A DNA stretch of 64,000 bases from CAJXMH01 sp040220135 (GTDB lineage: Bacteria; Bacteroidota; Bacteroidia; Flavobacteriales_E; Vicingaceae). Positions within the stretch are counted from its first letter, which is position 1, and each line of letters opens with the position of its first letter. The notes below the pieces were generated by a model that did not search any database, was not told the origin of the DNA, and saw only the letters and a program-made list of their open reading frames with translations. This document shows, one piece after another, positions 51,514 through 60,655 of the stretch. Location: assembly GCA_040220135.1 (NCBI GenBank), contig JAVJTT010000032.1, positions 5,776 to 69,775 on the forward strand. The letters are read 5' to 3'. A program made the position numbers and the translations under genes.

Positions 51514-52832
51514 TTTGTCTCTATTTCTTTCGCTAAAATTCTTTGCTGCAATCCTTCTTTAGTATTGGTCGACTTGGTTTCCAAAACTTCGCCTTCAGCA
51601 TTCAAATATTGGTTTACTCCCAAAAATACCTTTCCCTCTTCGTAGGCCTTTCGTCTGTCTTGGTTACTTTTGTTTAGGTCCTTTTTCAAACGACCATTTT
51701 TAAACAAGGCTAACAAACCTCCTGCTGATTCATATTCCAAAAACAAGTCCCAAGCTGCTTCGGCAAGCTGAGCACTTAAACTTTCAATGTAATAAGAGCC
51801 GGCTGCCATGTCTTTCACTTGTGCAAAGTAGGCTTCTTCTTTAAGAATAAGTTGTACGTTCTTGGCCATTCTAATGCCTAAATTAGAAGGCTCTTGCGCC
51901 AATTGATCGAAGGTTGGAGTACTGACTTTATCACTATTCCCAAGAACTGCTGCCATGCTCATAGTGGTTGCCCGCAACAAATTGGTATAAGGATCTTGGT
52001 GTGACAAGTAATACTCACTGCCCTCACCCCAAGTATTGGCTTCCTCTTCTACACCGTAGGCTAAAAATAATTTTTGGATCAAATAGCGCATGGCTCTTCC
52101 TTTGGCAATTTCAGGAAAGAAACTAGGACTGTAGGTCATTTTAAATTCCAGGCCTCTGGCAATGGCTCCGGCAGTATATCCGGCTTCGGTCAATCGGTCA
52201 AAATATTCTACAGCGTGCTGCAGACTCAATGCCATTTCTTGCACAATGGTAGCGCCCGCCATTTTGTAAATACCGCCATCTACCAATAAAAAACGATCAG
52301 GCTCTAATTGATTCAAACGCTCTTGAAACAGTTTGGCCATGTGCTCATTCGTCTGGTCTAGTTGAATGCCACTTTTAATTGTATGGCCAATGGGATCTAC
52401 ATAAAATTGTTTGAGCAAATGATGAGTGGGTAAATAACTAAGTTTAGCTTTTACAGAAGGCTTGCCCTTGTACTTTTTCCCCAATACGTCTAAAATACTC
52501 TCCAAACTATCCACTTCAGTTAAGATCACTTGATCCACACCAAACTCCAGCGCATTTTGCACTTTTTGCTTCACTTTTTCTTGTTGAATCGAGAAGCACT
52601 GCAAAAGCTGCCAAGAAGCATTTTTCTTCTGGCTATTTTGTAAGTCATTGAGAATCTTGCTCTTTTCTAAGTCTGATGCCCGATAATAAGGCTGGTGTTT
52701 AATACCACTTTCATCTTGCCACACTAGTGTTTCTTCAAAACCTTTGCCTTTCAGATCAGCCATCACCTTTTCTCGCCAACTTTCGTCTGAAATAGTTTCG
52801 AAGTCTGAAAACAAACTCTTTTTTTCGCTCAT
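51510..52832 (-). CDS. mutA: methylmalonyl-CoA mutase small subunit
   Basis: Non-catalytic partner of MutB, 440 residues, with a mutase-like barrel (FFPEIAKGRAMRYLIQKLFLAYG, LSHQDPYTNLLRATTMSMAAVLGNSD) but no B12-binding motif. It is shorter than many small subunits (~600) because the degenerate B12 domain is absent; this is common in Bacteroidota. It overlaps mutB by 4 nt. A near-consensus box TACTTTCG lies upstream on the minus strand at 52854-52861. Confidence 0.9.
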   Translation of the reverse strand: MSEKKSLFSDFETISDESWREKVMADLKGKGFEETLVWQDESGIKHQPYYRASDLEKSKILNDLQNSQKKNASWQLLQCFSIQQEKVKQKVQNALEFGVDQVILTEVDSLESILDVLGKKYKGKPSVKAKLSYLPTHHLLKQFYVDPIGHTIKSGIQLDQTNEHMAKLFQERLNQLEPDRFLLVDGGIYKMAGATIVQEMALSLQHAVEYFDRLTEAGYTAGAIARGLEFKMTYSPSFFPEIAKGRAMRYLIQKLFLAYGVEEEANTWGEGSEYYLSHQDPYTNLLRATTMSMAAVLGNSDKVSTPTFDQLAQEPSNLGIRMAKNVQLILKEEAYFAQVKDMAAGSYYIESLSAQLAEAAWDLFLEYESAGGLLALFKNGRLKKDLNKSNQDRRKAYEEGKVFLGVNQYLNAEGEVLETKSTNTKEGLQQRILAKEIETK

Positions 52833-52925
52833 AAAGTTCTAAGATATGTTCTACGAAAGTACAATTATCTTCTTAAAAGTAGCCGAATACAGACGATTCT
52901 ATGAGCAAAAGAAAAGCGCTTTCCT

Positions 52926-52933
52926 TAACTTTG
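52926..52933 (+). promoter_or_regulatory. -7 box for rel/spoT
   Basis: TAACTTTG, full TAnnTTTG match ending 5 nt before the ATG at 52939. A TTG at -33 is not seen. Confidence 0.4.
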
Positions 52934-52938
52934 AATGC

Positions 52939-55152
52939 ATGAGTAGAAAGACGGTAAGTTACAGTCAAGAAGAGGCGGAAAAACGCGAGATTAAGCGCCG
53001 CTACCGAGCTTTGTTAAGGGTGAGCAAAAATGTTCGCACGAGGAAAGACAAAGCGAAAGTGAGAAAAGCCTTTGAAATTGCAGTTGAAGCCCATAAAGAC
53101 ATGCGCCGAAAGTCCGGCGAACCTTACATTTATCATCCCATTGAAGTAGCCAGGATTGTGGCGGAGGAAATTGGTTTGGGCACCACTTCAATTATTTGTG
53201 CGCTTTTGCACGATACGGTGGAAGATACTGACATGACCCTCGATGACATTGCACGCCTTTTTGGAGAAAAAGAGCGGATCATTATCGACGGCTTAACCAA
53301 GATCTCGGGTGTGGTAGATTATACTGTATCCATGCAGGCCGAAAACTTTAGAAAGATTCTGCTCACCTTATCGGATGATGTTCGTGTAATTCTAATCAAG
53401 CTGGCCGACCGTTTGCACAATATGCGAACCCTTGATGCCATGCGCCGCGATAAGCAACTAAAAATTGCCTCAGAAACCCTTTATCTATTTTCTCCCCTAG
53501 CCCACAGGTTAGGGCTTTACGCCATTAAAACTGAACTTGAAGATTTAGCTTTAAAGTATCAAGAACCGGAAATCTACGAGGAGATCACCACTAAACTAAA
53601 GAAGACCAAGGCAGTACGCACCAGATTTGTGAACCGCTTTAGTGTTCCCATAAAACAAGAGCTGGATAAACAAAGCTTTAAATACGAGCTAAAGGGCAGA
53701 ACCAAATCAGTCTACTCCATTTACAATAAAATGAAGAAGAAAAATGTGCTTTTTGAGGAAGTATATGACGTCTTCGCCATTCGAATTATAATTGACAGCA
53801 TTGGAGAAAAGGAGAAAGCCGATTGCTGGAGCACTTACTCCATTGTAACGGACTTTTACCAACCCAATCCAGATCGTTTGCGTGACTGGATATCTACCCC
53901 CAAGGCCAATGGCTATGAATCATTACATACTACGGTGATGAGTCCCGGAGGCAAGTGGGTAGAAGTGCAAATACGCAGTCGCCGCATGGATGAAGTTGCT
54001 GAAAAGGGCTATGCAGCGCATTGGAAATACAAAGAAGGTGGAGATACAGAAAACAGTTTTGACAATTGGATCAATAAGATCAGAGAACTTTTAGAGAATC
54101 CTGAGAAAGATGCCATTGAGTTTATCGACGACTTTAAGCTCAACCTATTTGCCGAAGAAATTTTCATTTTCACCCCTAAGGGAGAAATTCGAAATCTACC
54201 CAAAGGTGCTTCAGCTTTAGACTTTGCTTTTGAAATTCACTCCGAGGTTGGGGCTCATTGCATGGGAGCCAAAGTAAACCACAAATTGGTTCCCTTGAGC
54301 ACAGAGTTAAAGAGTGGTGATCAAGTGGAGATCATTACTTCTAAAAAGCAAAAACCAACGGAAAGCTGGCTGGATTATGTGATTACGGGAAAGGCAAAAT
54401 CAAAGATCAAATCGGCTCTGCGGGAAGATAAAAAACGCCTTTCGGCGGAAGGGAAACCAAAGTTCGAAAAGTGGCTTAAAAAGCAAGACATTCGAATTAC
54501 AGAAGACAACCTCAAGGAGCTAATGAAGCTCTATCGTGTTTCCAATGAAAATGAATTGTATTACCGCTTTGAGATTGATAGACTCAATTTGAAACGCATT
54601 GCTCATTTGGTAGTGGAAAAGGGAAACATTGTTGGAAAAGAATCTCCTTACAAACAAGCTAGTGAATTTGAGAAAAAGCTAAACCAAAAAGGGAAAACCG
54701 AAGAAATGTTGGTGATCGGAGAAGAAATGGACCACTTCGATTATAAGATCGCACCTTGTTGCAACCCCATACCCGGCGATGAAGTTTTTGGCTTTATTAC
54801 CATTAGTGAAGGCATTAAAATTCACAAAACCAATTGCCCCAATGCCGTGCAATTAATGTCGAACTACGCTTACCGCATTGTAAAAGCCCGTTGGACAAGT
54901 CAGCAAAAAATTGCCTTTTTAGCCGGTATAAAAGTAACCGGAATCGATGATTTGGGCTTGGTTAACAAGATTACCCAACTTATCTCCATGCAGCTAAACG
55001 TAAACATGCGTTCCATCAGCTTCGACTCAAACGACGGTATTTTTGAGGGAACCATTATGTTGTACGTTCACGACACCAGACACCTCACGAATTTGATTCG
55101 AGAAATCAAAGAAATTGAAGGTGTAATTAATGTATCACGAATCGATGGCTAA
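52939..55152 (+). CDS. bifunctional (p)ppGpp synthetase/hydrolase (Rel/SpoT)
   Basis: Long RSH protein of 737 residues that makes and destroys the alarmone (p)ppGpp. The hydrolase HD motif is intact (His91-Asp92...Glu95-Asp96 in LHDTVEDTD). The synthetase shows YSIYNKMKKKNVLFEEVYDVFAIRI and DWISTPKANGYESLHTTVM. A TGS domain (IFIFTPKGEIRNLPKGASALDFAFEIH), helical region, Cys-rich conserved-cysteine stretch (CCNPIPGDEVFGFI) and ACT domain follow. I use the ATG at 52939, with a promoter box just upstream, and not the frame from 52846. Confidence 0.95.
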   Translation: MSRKTVSYSQEEAEKREIKRRYRALLRVSKNVRTRKDKAKVRKAFEIAVEAHKDMRRKSGEPYIYHPIEVARIVAEEIGLGTTSIICALLHDTVEDTDMTLDDIARLFGEKERIIIDGLTKISGVVDYTVSMQAENFRKILLTLSDDVRVILIKLADRLHNMRTLDAMRRDKQLKIASETLYLFSPLAHRLGLYAIKTELEDLALKYQEPEIYEEITTKLKKTKAVRTRFVNRFSVPIKQELDKQSFKYELKGRTKSVYSIYNKMKKKNVLFEEVYDVFAIRIIIDSIGEKEKADCWSTYSIVTDFYQPNPDRLRDWISTPKANGYESLHTTVMSPGGKWVEVQIRSRRMDEVAEKGYAAHWKYKEGGDTENSFDNWINKIRELLENPEKDAIEFIDDFKLNLFAEEIFIFTPKGEIRNLPKGASALDFAFEIHSEVGAHCMGAKVNHKLVPLSTELKSGDQVEIITSKKQKPTESWLDYVITGKAKSKIKSALREDKKRLSAEGKPKFEKWLKKQDIRITEDNLKELMKLYRVSNENELYYRFEIDRLNLKRIAHLVVEKGNIVGKESPYKQASEFEKKLNQKGKTEEMLVIGEEMDHFDYKIAPCCNPIPGDEVFGFITISEGIKIHKTNCPNAVQLMSNYAYRIVKARWTSQQKIAFLAGIKVTGIDDLGLVNKITQLISMQLNVNMRSISFDSNDGIFEGTIMLYVHDTRHLTNLIREIKEIEGVINVSRIDG

Positions 55153-55179
55153 AGTCCTGCTTACTTTCTGAATTAAGTT

Positions 55180-55187
55180 TATTTTTG
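55180..55187 (+). promoter_or_regulatory. -7 box for fur
   Basis: TATTTTTG, full TAnnTTTG match, 14 nt before the fur ATG at 55202. No -33 TTG. Likely drives fur, STAS and purA. Confidence 0.35.
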
Positions 55188-55201
55188 CCTTTTAAGAACC
55201 T

Positions 55202-55678
55202 ATGTCTTCTAGCCAAGAAACAATCGATAAAGTAAATTCAATTTTCTCGGCCTACCTTGAGAAAAACGGTCATCGAAAAACCCCTGAGCGCTTTGCCATC
55301 TTAAACCAGATCTACGAGCAAGAAGGGCATTTCGATATCGAACGACTGTACCTATCCATGAAGGAAAAAAACTACCGGGTAAGTCGTGCTACACTTTACA
55401 ACACCATTGACTTATTACTGGCCTGCAATTTGGTTCGAAAACACCAATTTGGAAACAACATTGCCCAATACGAGCGCTCTTATGAGTACAAGCAACACGA
55501 CCATTTGGTGTGCACCAATTGTAACAAGGTGATTGAATTTTGCGATCCGCGAATCCAACAGATCAAATCGACAGTTGGTGAATTGCTCGATTTTCAAATT
55601 CTACATCATTCACTTAATTTGTACGGAATTTGTAATTCTTGCATAGGTAAACAAGAAGCTAAAACAGTAAAGAAATGA
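55202..55678 (+). CDS. fur: Fur-family metal-dependent regulator
   Basis: A 158-residue winged-helix regulator: HRKTPERFAILNQIYEQEGHFDIERLY and VSRATLYNTIDLLLACNLVRKHQF, then the metal and dimer half EYKQHDHLVCTNCNKVIEFCDPRIQQIK with one CxxC and CNSC near the end. It may be Fur, PerR or Zur; I cannot tell which metal. It is coupled to STAS by a 4-nt ATGA overlap. Confidence 0.93.
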   Translation: MSSSQETIDKVNSIFSAYLEKNGHRKTPERFAILNQIYEQEGHFDIERLYLSMKEKNYRVSRATLYNTIDLLLACNLVRKHQFGNNIAQYERSYEYKQHDHLVCTNCNKVIEFCDPRIQQIKSTVGELLDFQILHHSLNLYGICNSCIGKQEAKTVKK

Positions 55679-56022
55679 GTTTTGAATATCGCATAGAAGA
55701 AAAAGAAGGAGTCTATATCGTTTACTTTAATGGCCGCATATTAGACCGCAGTGAAGCGGAGAACCTAATGGACGAAATGGAAGAACTTATGAGCTCAGGG
55801 AAGCATGACTTTGTCATTAACCTCAGCGGCATTGATTACATGAACAGCGCCGGCCTAGGTGTCTTGATCAGCTTGTTGAATCAAAGTCGAGACGAGTATG
55901 GCACACTGGTGCTTTGCTCGGTGCCGGAGAAAATAAACCAGCTCATAATAACAAGTAAATTACAAAACATATTCAAGCTTGCTGAAACGCAAGAAGAAGC
56001 ACTGAAAACCTTTGAAAAATAG
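55675..56022 (+). CDS. STAS-domain protein (anti-sigma factor antagonist-like)
   Basis: A single STAS domain of 115 residues: VYIVYFNGRILDRSEAENLMDEMEELM, FVINLSGIDYMNSAGLGVLISLLNQS. The DYMNSAGLGVL loop holds the Ser normally phosphorylated by an anti-sigma kinase. No kinase or phosphatase partner is near. Coupled to fur upstream (ATGA) and directly abuts purA (0 nt gap). Confidence 0.92.
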   Translation: MSFEYRIEEKEGVYIVYFNGRILDRSEAENLMDEMEELMSSGKHDFVINLSGIDYMNSAGLGVLISLLNQSRDEYGTLVLCSVPEKINQLIITSKLQNIFKLAETQEEALKTFEK

Positions 56023-57309
56023 ATGAAAGTAGATGTTTTACTCGGCCTGCAATGGGGCGATGAAGGAAAAGGAAAAGTAGTTGATGTACTCACACCTCAA
56101 TACGATGTGATAGCCCGTTTTCAAGGTGGTCCTAATGCCGGACATACTTTAGAATTCGATGGCATTAAGCACGTTTTACACACCATTCCTTCCGGGATTT
56201 TTCATTCTGGAAAAGAAAACATTGTAGGCAATGGCGTGGTGATTGACCCGATTATCTACACCCGTGAAATTGACGCTCTTGAAAAGTTTGAAGTACCCAT
56301 TAATGAGCGCTTAGCAATATCGCGCAAAGCGCATTTGATCTTACCCACGCACCGTTTATTGGATGCCGCTTCAGAAAAAGCAAAAGGGGAAAAGAAAATT
56401 GGTTCCACTTTAAAGGGAATTGGCCCCACTTACATGGACAAAACCGGAAGAAATGGTTTGCGTGTAGGTGATATTGAAAATGAAAACTTCATGGCCAAAT
56501 ACAACGCTTTAAAAGGAAAGCACTTGCAAATTCTCAAGCAATATGAATTTGACTTTGAGCTAGATGAATTAGAAAAAGAGTGGTTGGCCGCTATCGATAA
56601 GTTTAGAAGCTACCGTTTAATTGACAGTGAGCATGCCGTAAACATGCACCGCAAAAAAGGGGAACGCATTTTAGCAGAAGGAGCACAAGGAACTTTATTG
56701 GATATTGATTTTGGTTCTTACCCTTTTGTTACTTCTTCCAACACCATTACCGCAGGGGCTTGCACTGGTTTAGGCGTGGCTCCCAATCAAATTGGAGAAG
56801 TCTACGGAATTTTTAAAGCCTATTGTACCAGAGTGGGCAGCGGCCCTTTTCCCACCGAACTGCACGATGAAGTAGGAGAAAAAATTCGCAAAGCAGGGAA
56901 TGAATTTGGAGCCACTACCGGCCGACCAAGACGATGTGGTTGGATTGACTTACCGGCTTTAAAATATGCCATTATGATCAATGGTGTAACGCAATTAATC
57001 ATGACCAAAGCCGATGTGCTAAGTGATTTTGAAAAAATAAAAGTTTGTACCGCCTACCACCATAAAGGGGAGAAAATTGACTTTTTGCCCTTTGATGTCT
57101 TGGGAGAAGATCTAAGTCCCGTGTATGAAGAACTTGATGGCTGGACGGAAGATTTAACCGGCTTGCAAGCTATTGAGGGAATTCCGGCAGCCTTAAACCA
57201 CTACATTCAATATTTAGAGGAAGCCTTAGAAACCCCTATTACGGTGGTTTCAGTGGGCCCCGACAGAAATCAAACTTTAGTTCGCGAAAGCCAATGGGCC
57301 AAGGCCTAA
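56023..57309 (+). CDS. purA: adenylosuccinate synthase (PurA)
   Basis: Converts IMP and aspartate to adenylosuccinate using GTP, the first step to AMP. The protein has 428 residues. The GTP loop GLQWGDEGKGKVVD is near the start, GPNAGHTLEF and GPTYMDKTGRNGLRVGD follow, and the C-terminal TTGRPRRCGWIDL and VSVGPDRNQT are typical. Second enzyme of purine synthesis in the window after purL. Start abuts the STAS stop; end overlaps the next start by 16 nt. Confidence 0.97.
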   Translation: MKVDVLLGLQWGDEGKGKVVDVLTPQYDVIARFQGGPNAGHTLEFDGIKHVLHTIPSGIFHSGKENIVGNGVVIDPIIYTREIDALEKFEVPINERLAISRKAHLILPTHRLLDAASEKAKGEKKIGSTLKGIGPTYMDKTGRNGLRVGDIENENFMAKYNALKGKHLQILKQYEFDFELDELEKEWLAAIDKFRSYRLIDSEHAVNMHRKKGERILAEGAQGTLLDIDFGSYPFVTSSNTITAGACTGLGVAPNQIGEVYGIFKAYCTRVGSGPFPTELHDEVGEKIRKAGNEFGATTGRPRRCGWIDLPALKYAIMINGVTQLIMTKADVLSDFEKIKVCTAYHHKGEKIDFLPFDVLGEDLSPVYEELDGWTEDLTGLQAIEGIPAALNHYIQYLEEALETPITVVSVGPDRNQTLVRESQWAKA

Positions 57310-58844
57310 AACAGTTTTTTACGCTCTTTCTTTTTGCCCTTGGGCTGCATTTTAGTTATGCCCAAAAGGTAGAAAAGATTGAATTGATTGATGCCGAAAA
57401 GCTTATCGGTATGGTAAAAGATGGCGAAAAAGCACAAAAGCTAGTAGGTAAGGTGCGCTTTCGACACAAAAAGGCCATCATGCATTGCGATAGTGCTTAC
57501 CTCTACCGCGATCGCAATTCGATGGACGCATTTGGACACATTCACATTAACCAAGGCGACACCATGAACCTTTATGGCGACCAGCTTTACTACGATGGAA
57601 ATGAAGAGTTGGCTACCGTTACCGGTGATACGGTTACGCTTGAAAACAAAGACTTTACCTTAATCACTGATCGTATCTTCTACGACAGAAAAAACAACAT
57701 TGCCCAATATAAAACCGGGGGACTAATTGAAAGTAAAAACGACAGCAACCTTTTGGTGAGTGAAATTGGTTATTTCTATTCCGATCAATCTTTATTCTTT
57801 TTTAAAGACTCTGTGGTTTTGACGAATCCTGATTTTGTAATGCGTTCTGACACTTTGAAGTATTACAGCTCTACCGAAATGGTAAACTTTTTAGGTCCTA
57901 CCATCATTGAGGGCGATAGTAACCTCATTTACTGCGAAACCGGCTGGTATGACACCCCTAAAGATCAATCGCGCTACTACAATAATGCTTACTTAATTTC
58001 TGATGGCCGAAAATTAGAAGGAGACACCCTTTACTACGACCGTAATTTGGGTTACGGACAAGCAGATGGTCGTGTGCAAATTACTGATACGGCAGAGAAC
58101 TTAATGGTGAATGGAAAGCAAGCGGTGATGTATGAAAAGAAAGATAGCGCCTTGGTATATGGCCGCCCTCTCCTAACCCAGGTATTTGATTCCGATTCGC
58201 TTTTTATGCATGCCGATACTTTTAAAGTGTTTGCAACCGATACCTTAGGCCGCTCGCTATTTGCCTATTACAATGTTCGCATATACAAAAGCGACTTGCA
58301 AGGCCAATGCGACTCTATTGCATACTCGCTGCGCGATAGTATTATTCAGTTGCGGGGCGAGCCAATTTTATGGTCAGATAAAAACCAATTAACCGCTGAA
58401 AAAATAGACATCCGCACGGCTAACAATAAAATACACTCCATTTTTTTAGATGCCGATGCCTTTATTATTTCTGAAGTGGATACAGTAAAATACAATCAAA
58501 TAAAAGGCCGAGAAATGACCGGCTATTTCAAAGATGGGAATTTATCCTTGATCCATGTTCGTGGAAACGGACAAACCACCTATTGGGGCCAAGATGATGA
58601 AGATAAATTTATTGGCGTAAATGTGGCCGAAAGCAGTGACATAAACATTCGCTTAAAAGAAAAAAGCATTAACAGCATAAGCTATCTTGAACAGCCAAAC
58701 GCCACTATGCATCCTATGGGCGAACTTGATCCGGTAAAGGATTTGCGCTACCGCGGATTTAAATGGCTAATTGAACTGCGCCCCTTAAGCAAAAAAGACA
58801 TTTTTGAAACGAAGGTGGATGAAGGTCTAAAGACAAAAGATTAA
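57294..58844 (+). CDS. OstA-like protein (LPS transport family)
   Basis: A 516-residue secreted protein with a signal peptide (GLHFSYAQ) and multiple OstA/LptA-like beta-jellyroll repeats with the pattern D-x-x-YYDG-x-x-LATVTGDTVTLENKDFTLITDRIFYD. It is related to LptA/LptD N-terminal domains that bridge LPS across the periplasm. It lacks a terminal barrel. It starts 16 nt inside purA, so it is coupled to it. Confidence 0.85.
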   Translation: MGQGLKQFFTLFLFALGLHFSYAQKVEKIELIDAEKLIGMVKDGEKAQKLVGKVRFRHKKAIMHCDSAYLYRDRNSMDAFGHIHINQGDTMNLYGDQLYYDGNEELATVTGDTVTLENKDFTLITDRIFYDRKNNIAQYKTGGLIESKNDSNLLVSEIGYFYSDQSLFFFKDSVVLTNPDFVMRSDTLKYYSSTEMVNFLGPTIIEGDSNLIYCETGWYDTPKDQSRYYNNAYLISDGRKLEGDTLYYDRNLGYGQADGRVQITDTAENLMVNGKQAVMYEKKDSALVYGRPLLTQVFDSDSLFMHADTFKVFATDTLGRSLFAYYNVRIYKSDLQGQCDSIAYSLRDSIIQLRGEPILWSDKNQLTAEKIDIRTANNKIHSIFLDADAFIISEVDTVKYNQIKGREMTGYFKDGNLSLIHVRGNGQTTYWGQDDEDKFIGVNVAESSDINIRLKEKSINSISYLEQPNATMHPMGELDPVKDLRYRGFKWLIELRPLSKKDIFETKVDEGLKTKD

Positions 58845-58883
58845 GGTAAATCTTTGATCCTTGGTCCTTCATCTTTTAGCCCT

Positions 58884-59933
58884 TTAAATTCCTTCTACCA
58901 AAATGTCTTTGTTGTTATAAAGCAAAATAAAGAGTCTGGTGCGCAATATTTCGCCCATGCTCTCACATTCCAAAAAGCTTACATCTTGAAAATGCTCGGC
59001 GAGTTCAGATTTGAGTCGCTTCACTTTATCGGGCTGGCTAAGGGTTTCTTCTTCCATGCAATCGGCCAAATCTTTTAAGCGATAACGGGAAACCTTGATC
59101 CGGTTGGCAATCATGGCCCGCTCTTCTTTTTGATATTGTCGTATGGTTTCCGGATTGAGCAAATCCATGCAAAACTCTACAATCGGGTTGTTGTCTTTAA
59201 AGAACTGAGGCAGATACATGGTTTTCATACCCTCGTAGTTCTGTTGGTCAAAATCGATGGCTCGAATTCGATATTGAATGTCATCAAAATCCGGCGTAAT
59301 GTCGACTACATAATTGTAAGATCGCATATCGCCTAGCAAGCGTACAAAACAACGTTCGTTGAACTTGACAAACTCTTTGGCCAAACGAATGCGGTTCAGT
59401 TGGGGATCATCCAACCAATTTTGAATGAAAACATCTCCCGGAATACCGGCAATATGGTCTTCAATAATGGTATTGCCTTCCACGATGTAAGAAATTCGAT
59501 TGGGCGAAAGCACATGCTCCAATTCCAAGCCATAGATTCGCGAAGCATCGGCCTTTTTTACATAAAAATAATCGTAGTTGTCGTTAAAGCGGTTGGTGAT
59601 CCGAACCCGAAAGGGCTTTGAGTTCCCGAAAGGACAGTAGTCTACTCGGTCAACATACAAGTGTTCCATTACCGTGGTATCGCCTTCTGTTTTAAGTAAG
59701 GAATATACTTTACACAATTTTGCATTTACCTCTTCTTGCTCAGAAGGACTGTAAAATACTGATTCCCATAAAGTATCCTTGCCCGCTTTATCGTAAACCG
59801 GAATGGCGCTGGCATAATGATTCAAATCATCGTAACCAATAGGCAGTTTGTGTTCTCGAGAATAGGCTTTTAAATACTTGCGTAAAGGAGTTTGAATGGG
59901 GTAATGATCCTTCTTTTTGGAAATGGTATTCAT
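58884..59933 (-). CDS. conserved hypothetical with protein-kinase-like residues
   Basis: No named family known to me; 349 residues. The sequence fits an APH/HipA-like kinase fold: a beta3-like FYVKK (Lys126/127), a helix with ELEH (Glu137/139), a hinge-like TIIEDHIAGIPGD, a catalytic-loop pattern GDMRSYN (Asp202, Asn207, D-x4-N) and a metal-binding AIDFD (Asp227). The D-x4-N and DFD spacing is that of aminoglycoside-phosphotransferase relatives. The ~90 N-terminal residues are separate. Third of three minus-strand genes; unproven as a kinase. Confidence 0.6.
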   Translation of the reverse strand: MNTISKKKDHYPIQTPLRKYLKAYSREHKLPIGYDDLNHYASAIPVYDKAGKDTLWESVFYSPSEQEEVNAKLCKVYSLLKTEGDTTVMEHLYVDRVDYCPFGNSKPFRVRITNRFNDNYDYFYVKKADASRIYGLELEHVLSPNRISYIVEGNTIIEDHIAGIPGDVFIQNWLDDPQLNRIRLAKEFVKFNERCFVRLLGDMRSYNYVVDITPDFDDIQYRIRAIDFDQQNYEGMKTMYLPQFFKDNNPIVEFCMDLLNPETIRQYQKEERAMIANRIKVSRYRLKDLADCMEEETLSQPDKVKRLKSELAEHFQDVSFLECESMGEILRTRLFILLYNNKDILVEGI

Positions 59934-59978
59934 TGGGTTAAGATAGGAATATTTTTTTGCAAGATTTTTATTTTACTT

Positions 59979-60000
59979 TTATCTCGACTTCGCTCGATAA
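59979..60000. repeat. short imperfect palindrome with CTCGACTTCGCTCGA core
   Basis: TTATCTCGA / TCGATAA arms with a TTCG-type loop between the 199-residue gene and the kinase-like gene. It resembles short palindromes dispersed in Bacteroidota genomes; only one copy is seen here. Confidence 0.3.
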
Positions 60001-60028
60001 GCAAGTAAACAGTACAATTAATGTGGCT

Positions 60029-60628
60029 CTAGCTAGTAAAAATTTTTTGCATCAAATCATCAAATTCAAGTGGTTCTTGGAAGTTACGATCTTGGTAAAC
60101 ATGCGCCATTAGCTTCACTAAATTGGTTTCTTCTTCCACCATGCGGTGCTCTATTTCAATGTTACCAAAAAGCTGTTGGTAAGGGCGTTCGCGACGAAAT
60201 TTTAGGCCTGGTTTTAAATAAAAATGCTCCACCGTTTTAAGCTGTCCATTTTCTTCTACCACTTCTTTGGTGGCATTGTTCAAGCGATACTCTTCTCCTT
60301 TTAGCAAATCAATTAAGTGCTGTACAAAAAATTGATAATCGTTGCTGTTCCAGGGATCTTCACCATGAAAATAAAAGCCGTTAGAAAGGTGGTGGGTGTA
60401 GCGAAAGTAGTTGACCTGTGCATCGGGATTAGCCAAGCGCAAATGCCGGTTTTCGTTTACATGTGCCAACAAACCGAGGTGCATGTCTTGCTCCTTCCAC
60501 ACTTTGTAATCTTGAGCAAATACTTGACTACGCTTGATCATCTCGCGCACTAAAACTTCCTTAATGGGCGATTTTCCTTTGTCTTTCTCGGGGAAAAGCT
60601 CTTGCAGTAAACGATCGATCAGACTCAT
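60029..60628 (-). CDS. conserved hypothetical protein, 199 residues
   Basis: Not recognised. Soluble, charged, with aromatic and His-rich patches (NYFRYTHHLSNGFYFHGEDPWNSNDYQFFVQHLIDLL, YQQLFGNIEIEH). It sits between DUF4421 (27 nt upstream) and the kinase-like gene (95 nt downstream), all on the minus strand. It could be a partner or substrate of the kinase-like protein, by position only. Confidence 0.7.
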   Translation of the reverse strand: MSLIDRLLQELFPEKDKGKSPIKEVLVREMIKRSQVFAQDYKVWKEQDMHLGLLAHVNENRHLRLANPDAQVNYFRYTHHLSNGFYFHGEDPWNSNDYQFFVQHLIDLLKGEEYRLNNATKEVVEENGQLKTVEHFYLKPGLKFRRERPYQQLFGNIEIEHRMVEEETNLVKLMAHVYQDRNFQEPLEFDDLMQKIFTS

Positions 60629-60655
60629 GATTTGGTTTTAAAAGATAACAACAGT

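Noticed and set aside
52846..52938. Longer start for rel/spoT
   Set aside because: The 31 extra residues do not resemble RSH proteins and the -7 box at 52926-52933 lies within them.
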